A stretch of 64,000 bases of DNA. It comes from Platerodrilus igneus. Its lineage: Eukaryota; Arthropoda; Insecta; Coleoptera; Lycidae. The translations under genes and the position numbers were made by a program. Shown here one piece after another: positions 34,140 through 45,609 of the stretch (within the stretch, counting starts at the first letter, position 1; each line of letters opens with the position of its first letter). The notes beneath the pieces were generated by a model. That model saw only the letters and a program-made list of their open reading frames with translations, ran no database searches and was not told the DNA's origin. Where the stretch lies: assembly GCA_036346225.1 (NCBI GenBank), contig JARFIW010000658.1, forward strand, positions 1 through 64,000. Direction: 5' to 3'.

Positions 34140-35565
34140 TACGTTTGAAATTCCGTGCGTCCCAAAATTCTCCTGGCCACTGTCCTAAAGCGCACCGTCG
34201 CAAGTTCCACTTTATCATGGTTACGTATTAGGTCATGGTTTACAATTGTTCCAGTGGCACCGGTATCAATTAAGAACTTAATATTCTTGTCCTTATATGT
34301 CTATATACGTAAATATTGTTCTCGGACCTAGTTCACGCAATGCGGATGATGTTTTCCGTACAGGACGACTTTTGTCGCCCATCGCCGACCCTCTCGAGTT
34401 TCCTTTCTTGCTTTCTCTTGGGTTGCTTGCATTGCCGCTGAATATGTCCAAATGCTCCACAATTCCAGCTGTTGGATAGGCAAGTCTGACCAAGCGAGCA
34501 ATATCTGCTTCGAAGTTTTTGGTTGGCTTTCTAGTAACCGTTATTTACTTAAACGTGGTACACTTATTGCAGGTGAAAATAGCCGTGCCTCATTTCTAGT
34601 CTTCATGTAAGAGTCCCGCAATTTTTTTGATCATTGTCCGGTAAAGTATGGAGGATACCCAAAGCTTCACCCTGCAGTGCGACTCTCAATGCTGTTGCTT
34701 TCTCACAATCATTCTAGCCCTTAGCTGTGACGGTAGTCCAAATTGCTTGAAATACATCGCCTATGGTGATTTATCAAAGGCAGGTGATTTTACTTTGACT
34801 TCTTCGATGGCGACGGATCGATTTCTTTGGCATTTTAAATTCTAAGGTGTGTTGCTGTATTACCGGCACTGAGGGCTCTGGTGCTTGTACCGTAAGTAAA
34901 TTAATTCATTCTTCCGTTCTTAGAACTTAGTCTTCCATTTTACGCAAAGTCTTTAAAACTTTTTCACAAAATTTCTTTTCTAGTTCTTGCGTGTTGTCTA
35001 TTAACTGCGCTTCCAATTTCTGTAAACCAGCGGAAAACTTCGTTTCCAACTCTCCCGCGGTTTTTATGGTTTTCTGTATACATTCCTCTCCCAGTTGGTT
35101 ATAATTTTCAGTTATTTTTTGTTCGACTGCTTTTACGCTCTGATTTAGTTTGTTTGTGAGTTTAGTGGCGGTTCATTTTTGTCTCTCCGCATTTTCTTCT
35201 AATTTGGCTACGATGTTTGCAGAATTTTGGTTCTGTTTCTCTGCGTGCCCTTGTAATTTTTCTCAAAAACTTAGGAAACTTTCATTTAGTTTTTCCATGA
35301 ATGCCGCAGAGTTACCGGTCAATATCTCCGCTACGAATGAAGCAACTCGGCTGTTCTTGTAGACTACGAGTGATGGGTATGAAAAAATCGTTCAAATGTC
35401 TTTTTCGGTACTATCCCACCGGTTAACACCAGTGAAACGAAATCTTTAATTGTCCTCTGGTCATTATTTCCAATAAATATGGCTAATAAGTATTCTTTAT
35501 AATCACAAGTATTTGCAGTCTCGTTTACATTAACACCAGCTTCATCACTATTTGTAGGCACTATT
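34140..35565 (-). pseudogene. Ty3/gypsy gag and protease relic
   Basis: Heavily broken but recognisable on the minus strand. The start region (35364-35561) is acidic and N/T-rich. A long coiled-coil-like stretch follows (34900-35340, for example ENYNQLGEECIQKTIKTAGE). Then come a capsid-like core (AMYFKQFGLPSQL near 34735-34775), a zinc-knuckle end (NCGAFGHIQRQCK near 34430-34470) and the protease active site FLIDTGATGTIVNHDLI near 34225-34275. The order gag, knuckle, D-T-G-A protease is that of gypsy elements. RT and LTRs are not found. At least four frame breaks. Confidence 0.66.
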
Positions 35566-35569
35566 TTAG

Positions 35570-37794
35570 TCTTCTAAGTACGACGAATTGAACATACTCT
35601 AGCACTAATCTTATTGGAAATTTATTTATCTAACACATTTATATTACATAAGGGAGTTTATGTCTGCATTGATTTATGTATATCAAGCGTTGATTAGGAT
35701 CGAATTCAAACTCATACTGCCCTATCCCTGCCCCATCGCCTTTGCGTTTATGTATAATAATTTTTTTTCTCTAGTTAAATCCAGAAGACGTCTAGAACGT
35801 GCGTTATTTAATATATTGCATTATAACACCTATTAATCATTCTTCTTATCATACAATACACATGAATCACCTTTTCTTATCGCTAAACAAATATGAGGCC
35901 GCCTTAGTAAGATAAACAATCGAATAAGCGTATTTTTCAAAGTGTTCTATACACTTCTTAATTACTGTTGCAATATAAAGTTCGATAACAGCTAAAGTAA
36001 AGTGAAATTGAGTTTGTTTTTGTAGTAAAACTGTCTCTTTCATCCATCATAAAGTGCTTCCAAGTTTACTATACATATTGTGTACATAAATATATTTATT
36101 GTGACTCTTTTCAAACATGAATTATTTAAAATTTTTCATTTTCTTTCTTTTATAGTACAGGTATACCAAAAGACAAGGATTTTATGATAGATACGTGGAG
36201 CTCTTGGATATTCATGTTTTGCATTTTTTAGGGCGAGGTTTGTCTTTTTCACTTTGTATTTACTCATTCATGAATTTATATAAAATTAAATAAAAGCTGG
36301 ATTTAAGGGTTGAAAGAAAATGTTTCTATACATATTCCTAGTAGTTCGTCCTATATAACACAAAGATACCTACCCCAAATACAGTTCGTTTACTACTCCT
36401 AGATAAGAATTTGTATAATCCTCCCTTACTAGTCGAACATAAAAACAAACAAAATATATTTAACGTGTAGTTAGTATGATATAAATTTCTCTAGGCGACA
36501 TAGTCACCGGAAGGAAGCTGGGACTCCGAAGATTGTTAGTCACGTCGCGTACTTTACTATTTCGTTTTGTTCAATTCCTATTTATTGAACAAAGAGGGAA
36601 CGATACGTGTTGAACTTGCAGTGTTTGACATAGTCGATATATAGCTTTGGGGTAATAGTATAATATCTCAGGGGTGGGTTCTTTAACTGCTTCCAAATCA
36701 TTCCCTACAAAAATTTAGTTAAATACACTTTTGGAGGAGACTTATATAGAAAATTAATTTTAGGGGATTAGTGATATAAAAGCGTCGTGATCGGCATGCG
36801 ACTAACAGTACTGAAAAACGTTCATTTCGGTAGTTACTGAAAAGAATAGAAACTCAGCGTATACTAAAGGGTGCTTTTAAGTACGCTCCTGGCCTACATT
36901 TTTCCGGAGAGGTCCGGAGACTCGAAGATCCGGGCAGGCTCCGACTCATTTTTCACTCGCCAAAAAACATCAGTACGCCTTCCTAGTTTTTTCTGTCGAA
37001 TACAATTTTTTGCAGTATTTTAGTTGGGAACACTGAACATAAAGAGCGTGAAAATAGCGGGTTTCATTCATGGGTAAAGCTGTTAAACTCTATATAATGG
37101 ATTAACGCTTTATTTTATTGGAATTAGGTATAATCTGGAATTTTAGTAGTCATAATAAAGCAACATACTTTGATAATGGTTGAATCCTGAAGGAATGTGT
37201 TTGGTTGTACTGTAAGGGGTATTTTTCAGGAAAGTGCAAATAATCCCTGGTGGTAGCATGTAATTCCTCGAAACAGTTTTGTGACACACGATTAAAACAT
37301 GATGTCACAGTAATCTTCCTTGTGGAACCCTTAACAAGTATATTTACATATCTCGACGGTGTAATTCCCTTTAATTTTTATACAACCACTTGACGGACAA
37401 ACTAATTATCAGACGTCAAATGAAGCCTAAACCTTATGGTAATTGAATTCTATTTTGTAAATGAGAGATTTATTCGATAGTGGATTACGTAACAGTATTA
37501 CAACTAGCTATTCCTTTTCACCGATTTTGGATAGTAAATTAGCACAATTTGGGTCGTTTGCATCGTCTGTTTGAAACGTAATTTTAATATTGTTACCCAC
37601 CATTAAAAGTAATTGGAGGTGAGCTATTTCAATCCTAATAGTCCTTACATCTTTGATTTGCCAATCACGGACCCACATTTAAACCATACGCTATGTTTCT
37701 ATTCTTGAAGTAGTAAAAGGCGACCTAACATTACCGCACTTAATCATAAGCTTGTATGTAGAAGTGGGCCATTTGGTATTATAAAACATTGTAA
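35570..37794. other. No gene recognised
   Basis: About 2.2 kb of AT-rich spacer. It contains an inverted repeat near 36570-36598 (TTTGTTCAAT...ATTGAACAAA) that could form a short hairpin, and a GC-richer patch near 36900-36950. Nothing resembles a coding sequence or a repeat seen elsewhere here. Confidence 0.5.
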
Positions 37795-37798
37795 CGCG

Positions 37799-38354
37799 CG
37801 TTACGTTTCGGGCATTGGGAGCGGTGTTTTAAAAAACTTCTTCCAAAACTTCGTAACAATTTATTTGGTTTATAGAGATATTAATTTGGAATTTTGACAA
37901 TCTTGATTAAAAATACTCTAAGTCGAAAAATCATTAATAATTGAACTAATATGAGTGAGTAGCCTAAGCAAACTGCAATGCTAAAGCTGAAATACTTGAG
38001 ACTGACTGACTGATCTGGGGCTCCCGGGGTATTTATGTTGTCTCTGCCCCTCACATGTCTGTGGGAACTTGCGCAGCTCATGTCTGCTTATTTCTTAATT
38101 CTATCCATTATACAATGTAACAATCTTACTTTCTAGGTAATCACGGTTCTTCACCGTCTGTGACCTGCCACCTGCAATATTACTATCGTCTGGAATACAA
38201 TGTATTGCATCCGTTCTCACAACTGTTAATAACCTTTATTTAATTATCCTTGAATTATGTTGTTGCACTTGACTTAATAATTTCTTTAATAATTTTTAAT
38301 AACTCCTAATCACTTCTATTTTATTATACATACATAGATTGGGGATACATAACT
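37799..38354 (-). repeat. 3' LTR, errantivirus copy 2
   Basis: Colinear with 53410-53967. Its outermost base is changed (CGTTAC for AGTTAC in plus orientation). CGCG lies directly outside at 37795-37798. A poly(A) signal and promoter would be expected here, but I cannot place them with confidence. Confidence 0.9.
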
Positions 38355-38359
38355 TCTCA

Positions 38360-39845
38360 CGACATAAATGAAAAATTAGGGTTTTCTTTGCTTAATTTTT
38401 AAATTCATAAAATTCATTGCTTAAAGGTCATTGTTTCTAAGGGTACATTTGTTTCTTTTTACCTTCGTTTTCTTAAGTCTAAAATTGTTTTCTCTATTCT
38501 GATATCTAAGATACATTTTGTAAAATACATATGTAATTAGAAAAATTAGTAAAATGATTAATAAAATTGTCCAAACGCTTATATTGTCATAGTGTAACTT
38601 GCGCACTTTAATTCACTTAAGTGTTCTTTATAATTGTCCATCATTTTCATGGCGTGGTTGAGTTCGTTTAAGTCTAGATGTTCTAGTTGCATGAGTTTCT
38701 TGATTAATTCTTCATCTTCGGTTTGTGTTGTCTTGAATTGTAGTTCTGGTAAATTTGCGAGTTTCTTGGTTGCTATGGGATCTTGATAAACTCTGATGAT
38801 TTCGTTTTTTGATTTTAAATAACAGTCTCTTTAAGGGTGATTAATTTGTTTCCGGTTAATGCTAGATTATTCTCGTCTTGATTGCAGTGGACGGTTGTTA
38901 TTGCTTCTGTTGGAAATGTGGCAATCCATTTGTTTTCTGTAATTTTCTGAATTTTCATATTTGTGATTTGTACGGGTTTGACTTTACAGTTTTCGTAATG
39001 ATTAAAAATTTTTAGTAATTGTACTTCGAGGGGTTGCCTTCTTGAATGGTTGTTGTTGTTAACAATTGGCATAAATATTGATTTGGTGTTACTTCGGTAC
39101 ATTTTTCGTTTGTATAACCACATCTTAGTTCATTTAAGGATAGGAACTTGGTTTTGGGTATGATAACTTGATATAAGCTAGTAATTTTCATTGGTAAAGC
39201 AAATAAATGATAATAATTATAAATGTTATTTTCTACTATTGGGATTTCTATTAAAAATGTTATTTCGTTATTCTTCACATAGCCTTTTACTATAGCTATT
39301 GTTTCAAATATAAAAATGTTTGATTCTGTCACATCAAAGAGCAATTTAGTATTAGTTATAAATGATCTAATTCGTAATAATTTTTTTAATAAGTTAGTTG
39401 GTTTTATGTTACTAGAGTGTAATGTAATTTTGCAAATGTCACGGCATCTTCTAAAGTGGCTAAAATTTGTTGGATTACAGTAAGGGTTGATATTATGTAG
39501 GTGAATATTGTATTGAATCTAATTAAGTCTCGCATTCCTAACTTGGTAGTTTGCATGCTGGTTTCAAGGGTTTGTATTCTGTTGGCTATACAACTTGGTT
39601 TCTTACTAGCTTTCTTAACGTTTCGTTGAATCGAATTTTTGTGCGAATGTCCAGTAGTCTATTGTATTTTGCATACTTCTCAACTTTATTGGTAGAATAC
39701 CGGAGTTGTTTTTATGTTTTCAATTAATATTTCGTTGTCCGTTCTACCTGGGTGGAGGTTGATGGTAAGGGTGATGATTGTCCATCTAAAATTACAGGGT
39801 GTCTTAGGTTTTTTAAGTGAATATATTTTATTATCTTACCGTTGT
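38360..39845 (-). pseudogene. Errantivirus env, copy 2, internally deleted
   Basis: The N-terminal portion (about 39640-39845) and the C-terminal portion (38421-39640) can be followed by comparison with copy 1. Between them roughly 350-400 bases present in copy 1 are missing, including the basic cleavage motif and the fusion-peptide region. The C-terminal part has two overlapping frames (39012-39344, 38815-39123) and ends in a membrane anchor: TILLIILLIFLITYVFY (near 38530-38580), followed by a basic tail to 38421. Because of the deletion and frame breaks it cannot make a fusion protein. Confidence 0.72.
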
Positions 39846-39849
39846 CTAC

Positions 39850-40351
39850 TACAGCTATATTTTTGTCTGATATTCTCTTAATTTTAAATGGGACTAAATT
39901 CCTGGGTGCCGTTTTGTGTCGTTTACTTTGGAAGTTTTACTCGTATACGGTCGGTCCTATTGAAAATTTATTTGTATCGTTATTCTTATTGCGGGTGGTG
40001 GTGATACGTTCTTTGTCGTTATTTAGTTTATCTTTTACTATATCATAAGTTATTTCTAGTTTCTCTTTGTGATCTTTGGCATATTGCTGATATACTTTTT
40101 TGTTATAATGTATGTCCTAAGGGTTGCGGGAATCTGAATTTCCTAATGTTAATTCTAGGGGTGTAAAATTTGTTGATGAGTGGATCGTGTTATTTTAGGC
40201 GATTAGTGCGTATGACATTAGGTTCATGATGTGTTCCTTCTTGTGAGTTAATCTTAATAATCTCTGTTCTAACAGGGTTAAATGTAATCTTTCAATTAAG
40301 CCGTTCGATTCAGGGTGGTTTTCAGTTATAAAATGAATTTTTATTTTATGG
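39850..40351 (-). pseudogene. Errantivirus integrase C-terminal part, copy 2 (right piece of a split gene)
   Basis: Next to the copia 5' LTR the minus strand continues the core: HPESNGLIERLHLTLLEQRL near 40270-40330 with the catalytic Glu, then MNLMSYALIA and SSTNFTPLELTLG near 40130-40230, and a basic C-terminus toward 39860. It matches 14740-15195 in copy 1 closely, with a few stops. Copia split the gene between the second Asp and the Glu. Confidence 0.78.
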
Positions 40352-40433
40352 AGTTCTGTTAGCGCCCTGTGCGATGCGACTGTTATGTACGATACTCAAA
40401 GCGTAGATTATTGTGAAGGTCAATGTTATAGTT

Positions 40434-42392
40434 TGTAACGGGCATTTTTCATAGCTTAACATTTTTACGCTCCCTTTCTGTTAGCGTACTTAAAAATACA
40501 TCGTTTCTTTGGGATCGCTGTTTGTATCAAGTAAATACCTCAGAATAATTCAAAATTGTATGCAATTTAACTGGTGTGTATTAATTCAAGATAGATAAAT
40601 TGAAGATTGATTCTCATTAATAAATACATTCCAAGGAATGAATGTTAAACAGCTTGTAATTAATTATAGATTGCATCGTTCTTGTCTTGCCGTAAATATA
40701 AATTTAGTTCCTGATGTGAATATACAAGTCTAGATAATAGGCGATAAGCGGTTGTAATAACAACGAGTTTATATAAACAGATGGGAGTTGTAGTTTGCTC
40801 TTCGTTCCTATATACTAATTACGTTAAAAATACGGTTTCTTTCTGCTTTGAGAAGAGTTTTGTTTTTGGTCCCTATATATTAATTACGTGGAAAAGACTG
40901 TTTCTTCCTTACTTTGACAATAGTGAGAATTAATGCGGAAACAATTTCGAATTGTTTATGAACGGGCACGGCGCGTTTTTGGTTGTTTTCTTGTGAAATG
41001 GAAATTGTATATTAACTGTAGAAAGTGTAGTTCTTATTGCTTTGAAGGAAAGATGCCTTATAGGCGAACGTGTTTTACTCGACCGCACGTGCGTGTTTTA
41101 CGGAACATTGACTTAGTGATACGCGTTGCTTTATTGATTGTGTTTTTTTAGTTGATTTGTCTTTTTATATTTGAACTGTGTGTGCGTTACTAATTGTTTT
41201 TAGTTGTTTTTCTTGTGAGATAAATGTTTTAAGGAACATTTGACGGACTTGCTTTAGTGATACACGTGCTTTACCCATTATGGTTCTTTTTAGTTGTTTT
41301 GTCTTTTGATATTTAAACTATGTGTGCGATCTAGTTTCGCGGTCCTTTTTCTTCTCAGAGTAGCGCATACTTTGGATTATTTAAATACAGTGATACTGTA
41401 GTTTCTGAATTTTCTATCAACAAAGAATCTAAAATAGATCATTGCTTGCGCAAATTTCGTTATTTGTGAAATATAACAGATTACCGGCTTACAAAGGTAT
41501 TGGTTGAAGTTTCTCACTGCTTTTGGAGGTTTATGAAAATAATATACATTTGATCCCAGTTGAAATTAAACTAGTGCTACGAAATATTTCGAAATTATTG
41601 TCTCAGGAAATAGAATTAACAAGAAATTTATCAATGCTACATAGTTCCGTCGCGTGATGGTGTCTGCTGCTAACCCCAGTGAAATACGTAGGTGTGATTA
41701 GTGTAACGTGTGATAAGTTCCATCAACACCCTCACAGTCAAGGGTGAAGTGCTTCGTTAGTGCAGGACATCGTTGAATCCCACACTTCAGTTGCAAGGAA
41801 GCGTTGCTGAAGGACTTTGTAAGTTGAACTATTTTCTACTGGTTATTACTTTAAATATCTATCCGTTGCTTTACCATATCTTTGTCGTTCTGATACCTTT
41901 TACAAAAGACTTGCATGATATTTTAAAACATAAGAAAAAGAAAGAAAGAAAGAAAGAAAGAAAGATCAATACTACTGAATTACTCATATTAATTGTGTCT
42001 TACCTATTTATTTTTTTTTAACATTTTGTCTGATTTATGTTTAATTGGTGTGTGAGGAAACGTTTCTGCTACTCCCCAATATTACCTCACTTTGTACTAA
42101 ACATTTTTCTGTATTGCTTTTACCGTTGTTATATTATATAGATTATCCAAACAGTTTCTTTTTTTTACATTCTACAAAGTACTGAATAATTTAGACTTTT
42201 CATTGCTGCTATGCTTATTCTTTTTTTTTCAGGTTTGCTTAACTATTTTTCTTGCAGGTATTGTCACTAACTCCTTACCGCCGCATACATTATCTGTCAG
42301 TCTGCTTTCTACAAACCCCCCCTACTCTCCGATTGAGCCCGGTCATTTCTTTGACTTTCTTTGAGTTACGCACGGCCACGATTACCGTAACA
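40434..42392 (+). repeat. Long LTR (about 1.96 kb) with internal tandem repeats
   Basis: Ends are TGTAACGG and CCGTAACA. Internal duplications include two ~65-bp copies at about 40795-40860 and 40863-40925 (CCTATATACTAATTACGT against CCTATATATTAATTACGT), and two ~120-bp copies around 41080-41190 and 41220-41330 (GTGATACGCGTTGCTTTA against GTGATACACGTGCTTTA). (GAAA)n lies at 41937-41965. A plus frame at 40933-41151 has no recognisable content. Confidence 0.7.
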
Positions 42393-42437
42393 TAAATTTT
42401 TGGCGCCCAACGTGGAGCCACAAAAAAAAACGTAACA
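40434..42437 (+). mobile_element. 2-kb foreign LTR with primer site, nested in the copia 5' LTR
   Basis: The insert begins TGTAACGGGC and ends CGTAACA. AGTT is present on both sides (40430-40433 and 42438-42441) but only once in the intact 3' LTR, so it is a 4-bp target-site duplication. Inside, a first CCGTAACA end occurs at 42392, followed by TAAATTTT and a lysine-tRNA-type primer site at 42401-42419 (TGGCGCCCAACGTGGAGCC), A-rich text, and the final CGTAACA. So it is a ~1.96-kb LTR plus 45 bases. The internal region is lost. Confidence 0.82.
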
Positions 42438-42685
42438 AGTTGTTCGATACCTAACGACAACGTTAAGAAAATCAATAATATAGGCAGTACAAAACCGACG
42501 TTCACGCGATGTACAGATAGTCGTTTCGGGTATGCTATCTGATATGATTTATAATTAATTTCAATATAATATTTATGTATTTACATTTAGTTGATGTATG
42601 TTTATACTGTGTTTATTTTTTATCAGTAAATTGATGTTAATTACTATTGTGGCTTTGCTTCTACTGAAAGTCCAATTCGCTAACA

Positions 42686-42702
42686 GGTTATGGGCCCAGG
42701 TG
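42686..42702 (+). promoter_or_regulatory. copia primer binding site
   Basis: GGTTATGGGCCCAGGTG directly follows the LTR end. Copia elements prime with an internal fragment of initiator methionine tRNA, and this text fits that type of site. Confidence 0.7.
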
Positions 42703-42900
42703 TCTGTCGCGCGGAAGATATCCAGAACCCCATAAACCAATGCCACGCGATTTTGTTAATCGAGTTTAAAAACATGGAATTAAAATCGGAAACAATAGAA
42801 AATATACGATTTTGCATATGTATAATCGAATAAACGAACTCGTTTGAAAGTAACAAGTGTTGTTTGTGATAGTAGTGTCGGAATTCTTATCGCTTACAAG

Positions 42901-43542
42901 ATGAGCAACCTACTACGAATTGAAACATTATCTAAGGATAACTTTAATACATGGAAAATCCAAATAGAAGCCTTGTTGATTAAAAACGATGAATGGAATT
43001 ACGTGAACGGCAAACATTTGAAACCCGAATTTGTTGATGGTGACAAAGAATTAATAAAAGATATCGAAGCCTGGCAAATCGGTGATAGTAAGGCGAAATC
43101 AGATATTATTTTATCGATTAGTCCATCGGAACTTAAACAAATTAAGGGATGTGTAACCTCTCGCGATGTTTGGTTGAAATTAGAAAGTATATACCAATCG
43201 AAAGGTTCTGCTAGAAAAGCTACGCTTCTTAAACAATTAACGTTGTGCCGCATGGAAGTAAACGGTGACGTGCATATACATATCAACAAATTTTTTGATG
43301 TTGTTGAAAAGCTTTCTGAAATGGGAGTGGACATTAATCGCGATTTACTTTCAATTATGTTACTCTATAGTTTGCCATCGAATTTTGAAAACTTTCGTTG
43401 TGCAATCGAGTCGCGTGATGAATTACCGGCACCTGAAATATTGCGTACCAAAATAATTGAGGAAAGTGATGCTCGTGGAAGTTTAGACGACGCAATGCTC
43501 AAAAAATGTATAAAACGTTCAATTCATTCAAGAAAACAGTAG
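42901..43542 (+). CDS. copia gag N-terminal part
   Basis: The ATG at 42901 gives MSNLLRIETLSKDNFNTWKI, the classical copia-type gag start in which an L-x-x-x-N-F/Y-x-x-W box opens the capsid. Later parts include SKAKSDIILSISPSEL, VWLKLESIYQSKG (UBN2-like gag domain) and LLSIMLLYSLPSNFENF near residues 155-175. The frame is open to 43542, where a frameshift near 43520 leads into the knuckle. The leader upstream (42703-42900) holds no other ATG in a good position. It would form the virus-like particle. The C-terminus is lost through the frameshift. Confidence 0.85.
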   Translation: MSNLLRIETLSKDNFNTWKIQIEALLIKNDEWNYVNGKHLKPEFVDGDKELIKDIEAWQIGDSKAKSDIILSISPSELKQIKGCVTSRDVWLKLESIYQSKGSARKATLLKQLTLCRMEVNGDVHIHINKFFDVVEKLSEMGVDINRDLLSIMLLYSLPSNFENFRCAIESRDELPAPEILRTKIIEESDARGSLDDAMLKKCIKRSIHSRKQ

Positions 43543-44700
43543 GAAAATGTGATCCAGTTAACAGCAGTGACACACCAAGATTTGAAAATTTTAAATTCCG
43601 TTGTCACAGATGTAGGAAGGTAGGACACAAAGCCTCGGAATGCAAAGGTAAGAATGTTCTTATTACTACTATTGCTGGAAATTCACATAAAGTTGGCTGT
43701 GTTACTAACGAATCTTATCACACTAATTGCTTAGTTGGAAAACAAGATTGGTGTTTGGACAGTGGCGTAACATCTCATTAGTGCCGGAATCGCAAAAATT
43801 TTACCTAAATTTCTAGTTCTTTGAATGAGAATTTGCATTTAGCGAATCATGTGTCCACGAAAATTATAGCTAATGGAACTGTTTCACTTACGGCTGACAT
43901 CGATGGTTATTCAAAAAACGTTACACTAAATAATGTACTATGTGTACCGGATTTAAGTACGAATTTAATGTCTGTTGGAACAGTTACGCAGAAAGGTCAC
44001 GAAGTTATATTTAAGAGAAATAATGCTCTTGTTCTTGATAAAAAGGGGAATGTTCGATTAATTGCTGATCGAATAGGCGATTTATATTATATTCGTGAAC
44101 ACCCTAAACATTTGGCGAACATAACGAATTCTGAGCACAAGTCTGACACGACTTTGGAAAGTCTCAAGTTATGGCACCGTCGATTTGGTCATTTAAATTT
44201 GAGAAATCTCGTTGAAAGTACAAAAAGCGGTTCAATAAAAGGTCTTAAATTTGAAAAAGTAAATAAAAATTATGTTCTCGAATGAGATGTCTGTTATAAT
44301 GGTAAAATGACTAGACTTCCGTTTCCAAAACGATCGAAACGCGAAACTGAATTGTTTGACATTATACACACGGACGTTTGCGGGCCTATGAGAGTTGAAG
44401 CGATCGGAAAATATAAATACTATGTCAAATTCATAGACGACAATTAGGATTTTGTATGGTTTATTTTATTAAACCAAAAAGTGAAGTGTCGAAAAAGACA
44501 GGAATATATTAACTTCGTCGAGATTCAAAACGGTAGAAAAGTTAAGTGCTTGCAATCCGACAATGGCACTGAATATACTTCTTGTGAATTTACAGATTTT
44601 TTTGAAAAATCTAGGAATTTCACGTCGTCTGACCAATCCTTATACCCCAGAGCAAAATGGTATTGCTGAGAAGAAAAACCGCACACTTTTAGATACCGTT
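43506..44700 (+). pseudogene. copia zinc knuckle, protease and integrase N-terminal half
   Basis: One frame with several stops. CHRCRKVGHKASEC (43593-43634) is the nucleocapsid knuckle. WCLDSGVTSH near 43750-43780 is the protease active site (D-S-G). TAG near 43779 and TAA near 43805 follow. WHRRFGHLNLRNL near 44170-44210 is the pre-integrase zinc box; its first cysteine codon is now TGA at 44284, with C kept three codons later. HTDVCGPM near 44370 and QSDNGTEY near 44556 hold the first two catalytic Asp, and PEQNGIAEKKNRTL near 44650-44690 the Glu, after a frame change. The SINE then cuts the reading. Confidence 0.83.
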
Positions 44701-45004
44701 CATTTACATTTCCAATGCTCCACCCGTAAGTACTACATTGGCCAAAAGGCGAGTTTTTTGTTGCCTGGAAATTTAGAATTTTGCCGAACCCTTGCCTTTC
44801 CAGGCAAGGTAGGGATCTTTAACGTGCGTGACAACACTCACACACGGGACCTCCATTTAACCTCTCATCCGAACGAGGGCGTAATTTTTGTGAAAAATGC
44901 TCACCTGCCATGTTTCAAGCAGTCGGCCGTGTCGGGATTTGAACCCGAGACCTTGGGACCCGTAGTCTTACGCTTACTACATTGATCCATGGCGACGCCA
45001 CACT
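44700..45004 (-). repeat. tRNA-derived SINE inserted in copia pol
   Basis: Copia coding stops at about 44700 and resumes at about 45005 with text for LLIESGLPPMFWAEAV. On the minus strand the insert begins TGGCGTCGCCATGGATCA and has a good B box, GGGTTCAAATCCCGA, near 44935-44950. It is followed by a body containing CACGCACGTTAAAGATCCCT and an end near CATTGGAAATG. Related copies lie at 57312-57990. RNA polymerase III would start at the right side. Confidence 0.78.
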
Positions 45005-45601
45005 CTTAGTTGCTTATTAATTGAATCAGGTTTACCTCCTATGTTTTGGGCAGAAGCTGTACATACAGCGAATTATATAAGAAATAGATGTCCTAACAGG
45101 AAATTAAAAGGGCTAACACTCTATGAAGTTTGGAGTGGTAATGCGCCTAATATATCTCATTTGAGAGAATTTGGTTGTAAAGTTTTTTGTTTGAATCGTG
45201 AACGTAATAAAGGAAAATTTGACAAACGATCCAAAGAAGGAATTTTTATTGGTTATTCGTTAGATACAAAAGGCTATAGAATTTGGTTACTCGAGGAAAG
45301 GAGAGCTATTATTGCTCGAGATGTAAAATTCATCCAAAATACAAAAAGTTTTAACCAAAAATTTTCTGATGTAGCTTTGGAAATGTGTAATGAACCTAAA
45401 CCAGAACCAACTACTGTAGAATTTATTGAAAAATTATCAGAAAGTCCTGTCGAGCAAATATTTTCAGAAAATGAATCGGAGGATGAAGTTTTTGAGGGAG
45501 AAGTTGAGGCTTACGGTCGTGGAAGACCCAGGATTATTAGAACTGGTTCAAAAGGCCGCCCTCGAAAGGAACGTGTGAAACGTAACCGTAAAAGTGGTTG
45601 A
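45005..45601 (+). pseudogene. copia integrase C-terminal region
   Basis: The open frame 45041-45601 carries PPMFWAEAVHTANYIRNRCP, then TLYEVWSGNAPNISHLREFG, KSKEG-like FDKRSKEGIFIGYSLDTKGY, and an acidic and then basic linker towards RT (EAYGRGRPRIIRTGSKGRPR). These are standard landmarks of copia integrase. The frame continues from the Glu box before the SINE. Confidence 0.85.
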
Positions 45602-45609
45602 AAGTTTAG

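Larger units (their letters stand above)
40357..42685 (+). repeat. copia 5' LTR, interrupted
   Basis: 40357-40433 and 42438-42685 together match the 3' LTR at 47273-47579. The extra material is a 2004-bp insert (40434-42437), a repeated AGTT, and a 13-bp indel near 40411. The LTR would carry promoter and poly(A) signals. Confidence 0.9.

Noticed and set aside
36570..36598. Hairpin TTTGTTCAAT...ATTGAACAAA as a possible terminator or small RNA
   Set aside because: A short AT-rich palindrome is expected by chance in DNA of this composition, and nothing around it supports a function.
40933..41151. 72-codon plus frame inside the 2-kb LTR
   Set aside because: It is located in an LTR with internal tandem duplications, and the second duplicate copy does not keep the frame.
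44930..45004. Possible tRNA gene on the minus strand (B box GGGTTCAAATCCCGA)
   Set aside because: Homologous copies with the same body at 57.3-58.0 kb and the position inside copia pol show that it is the head of a SINE. The A-box region is poor.
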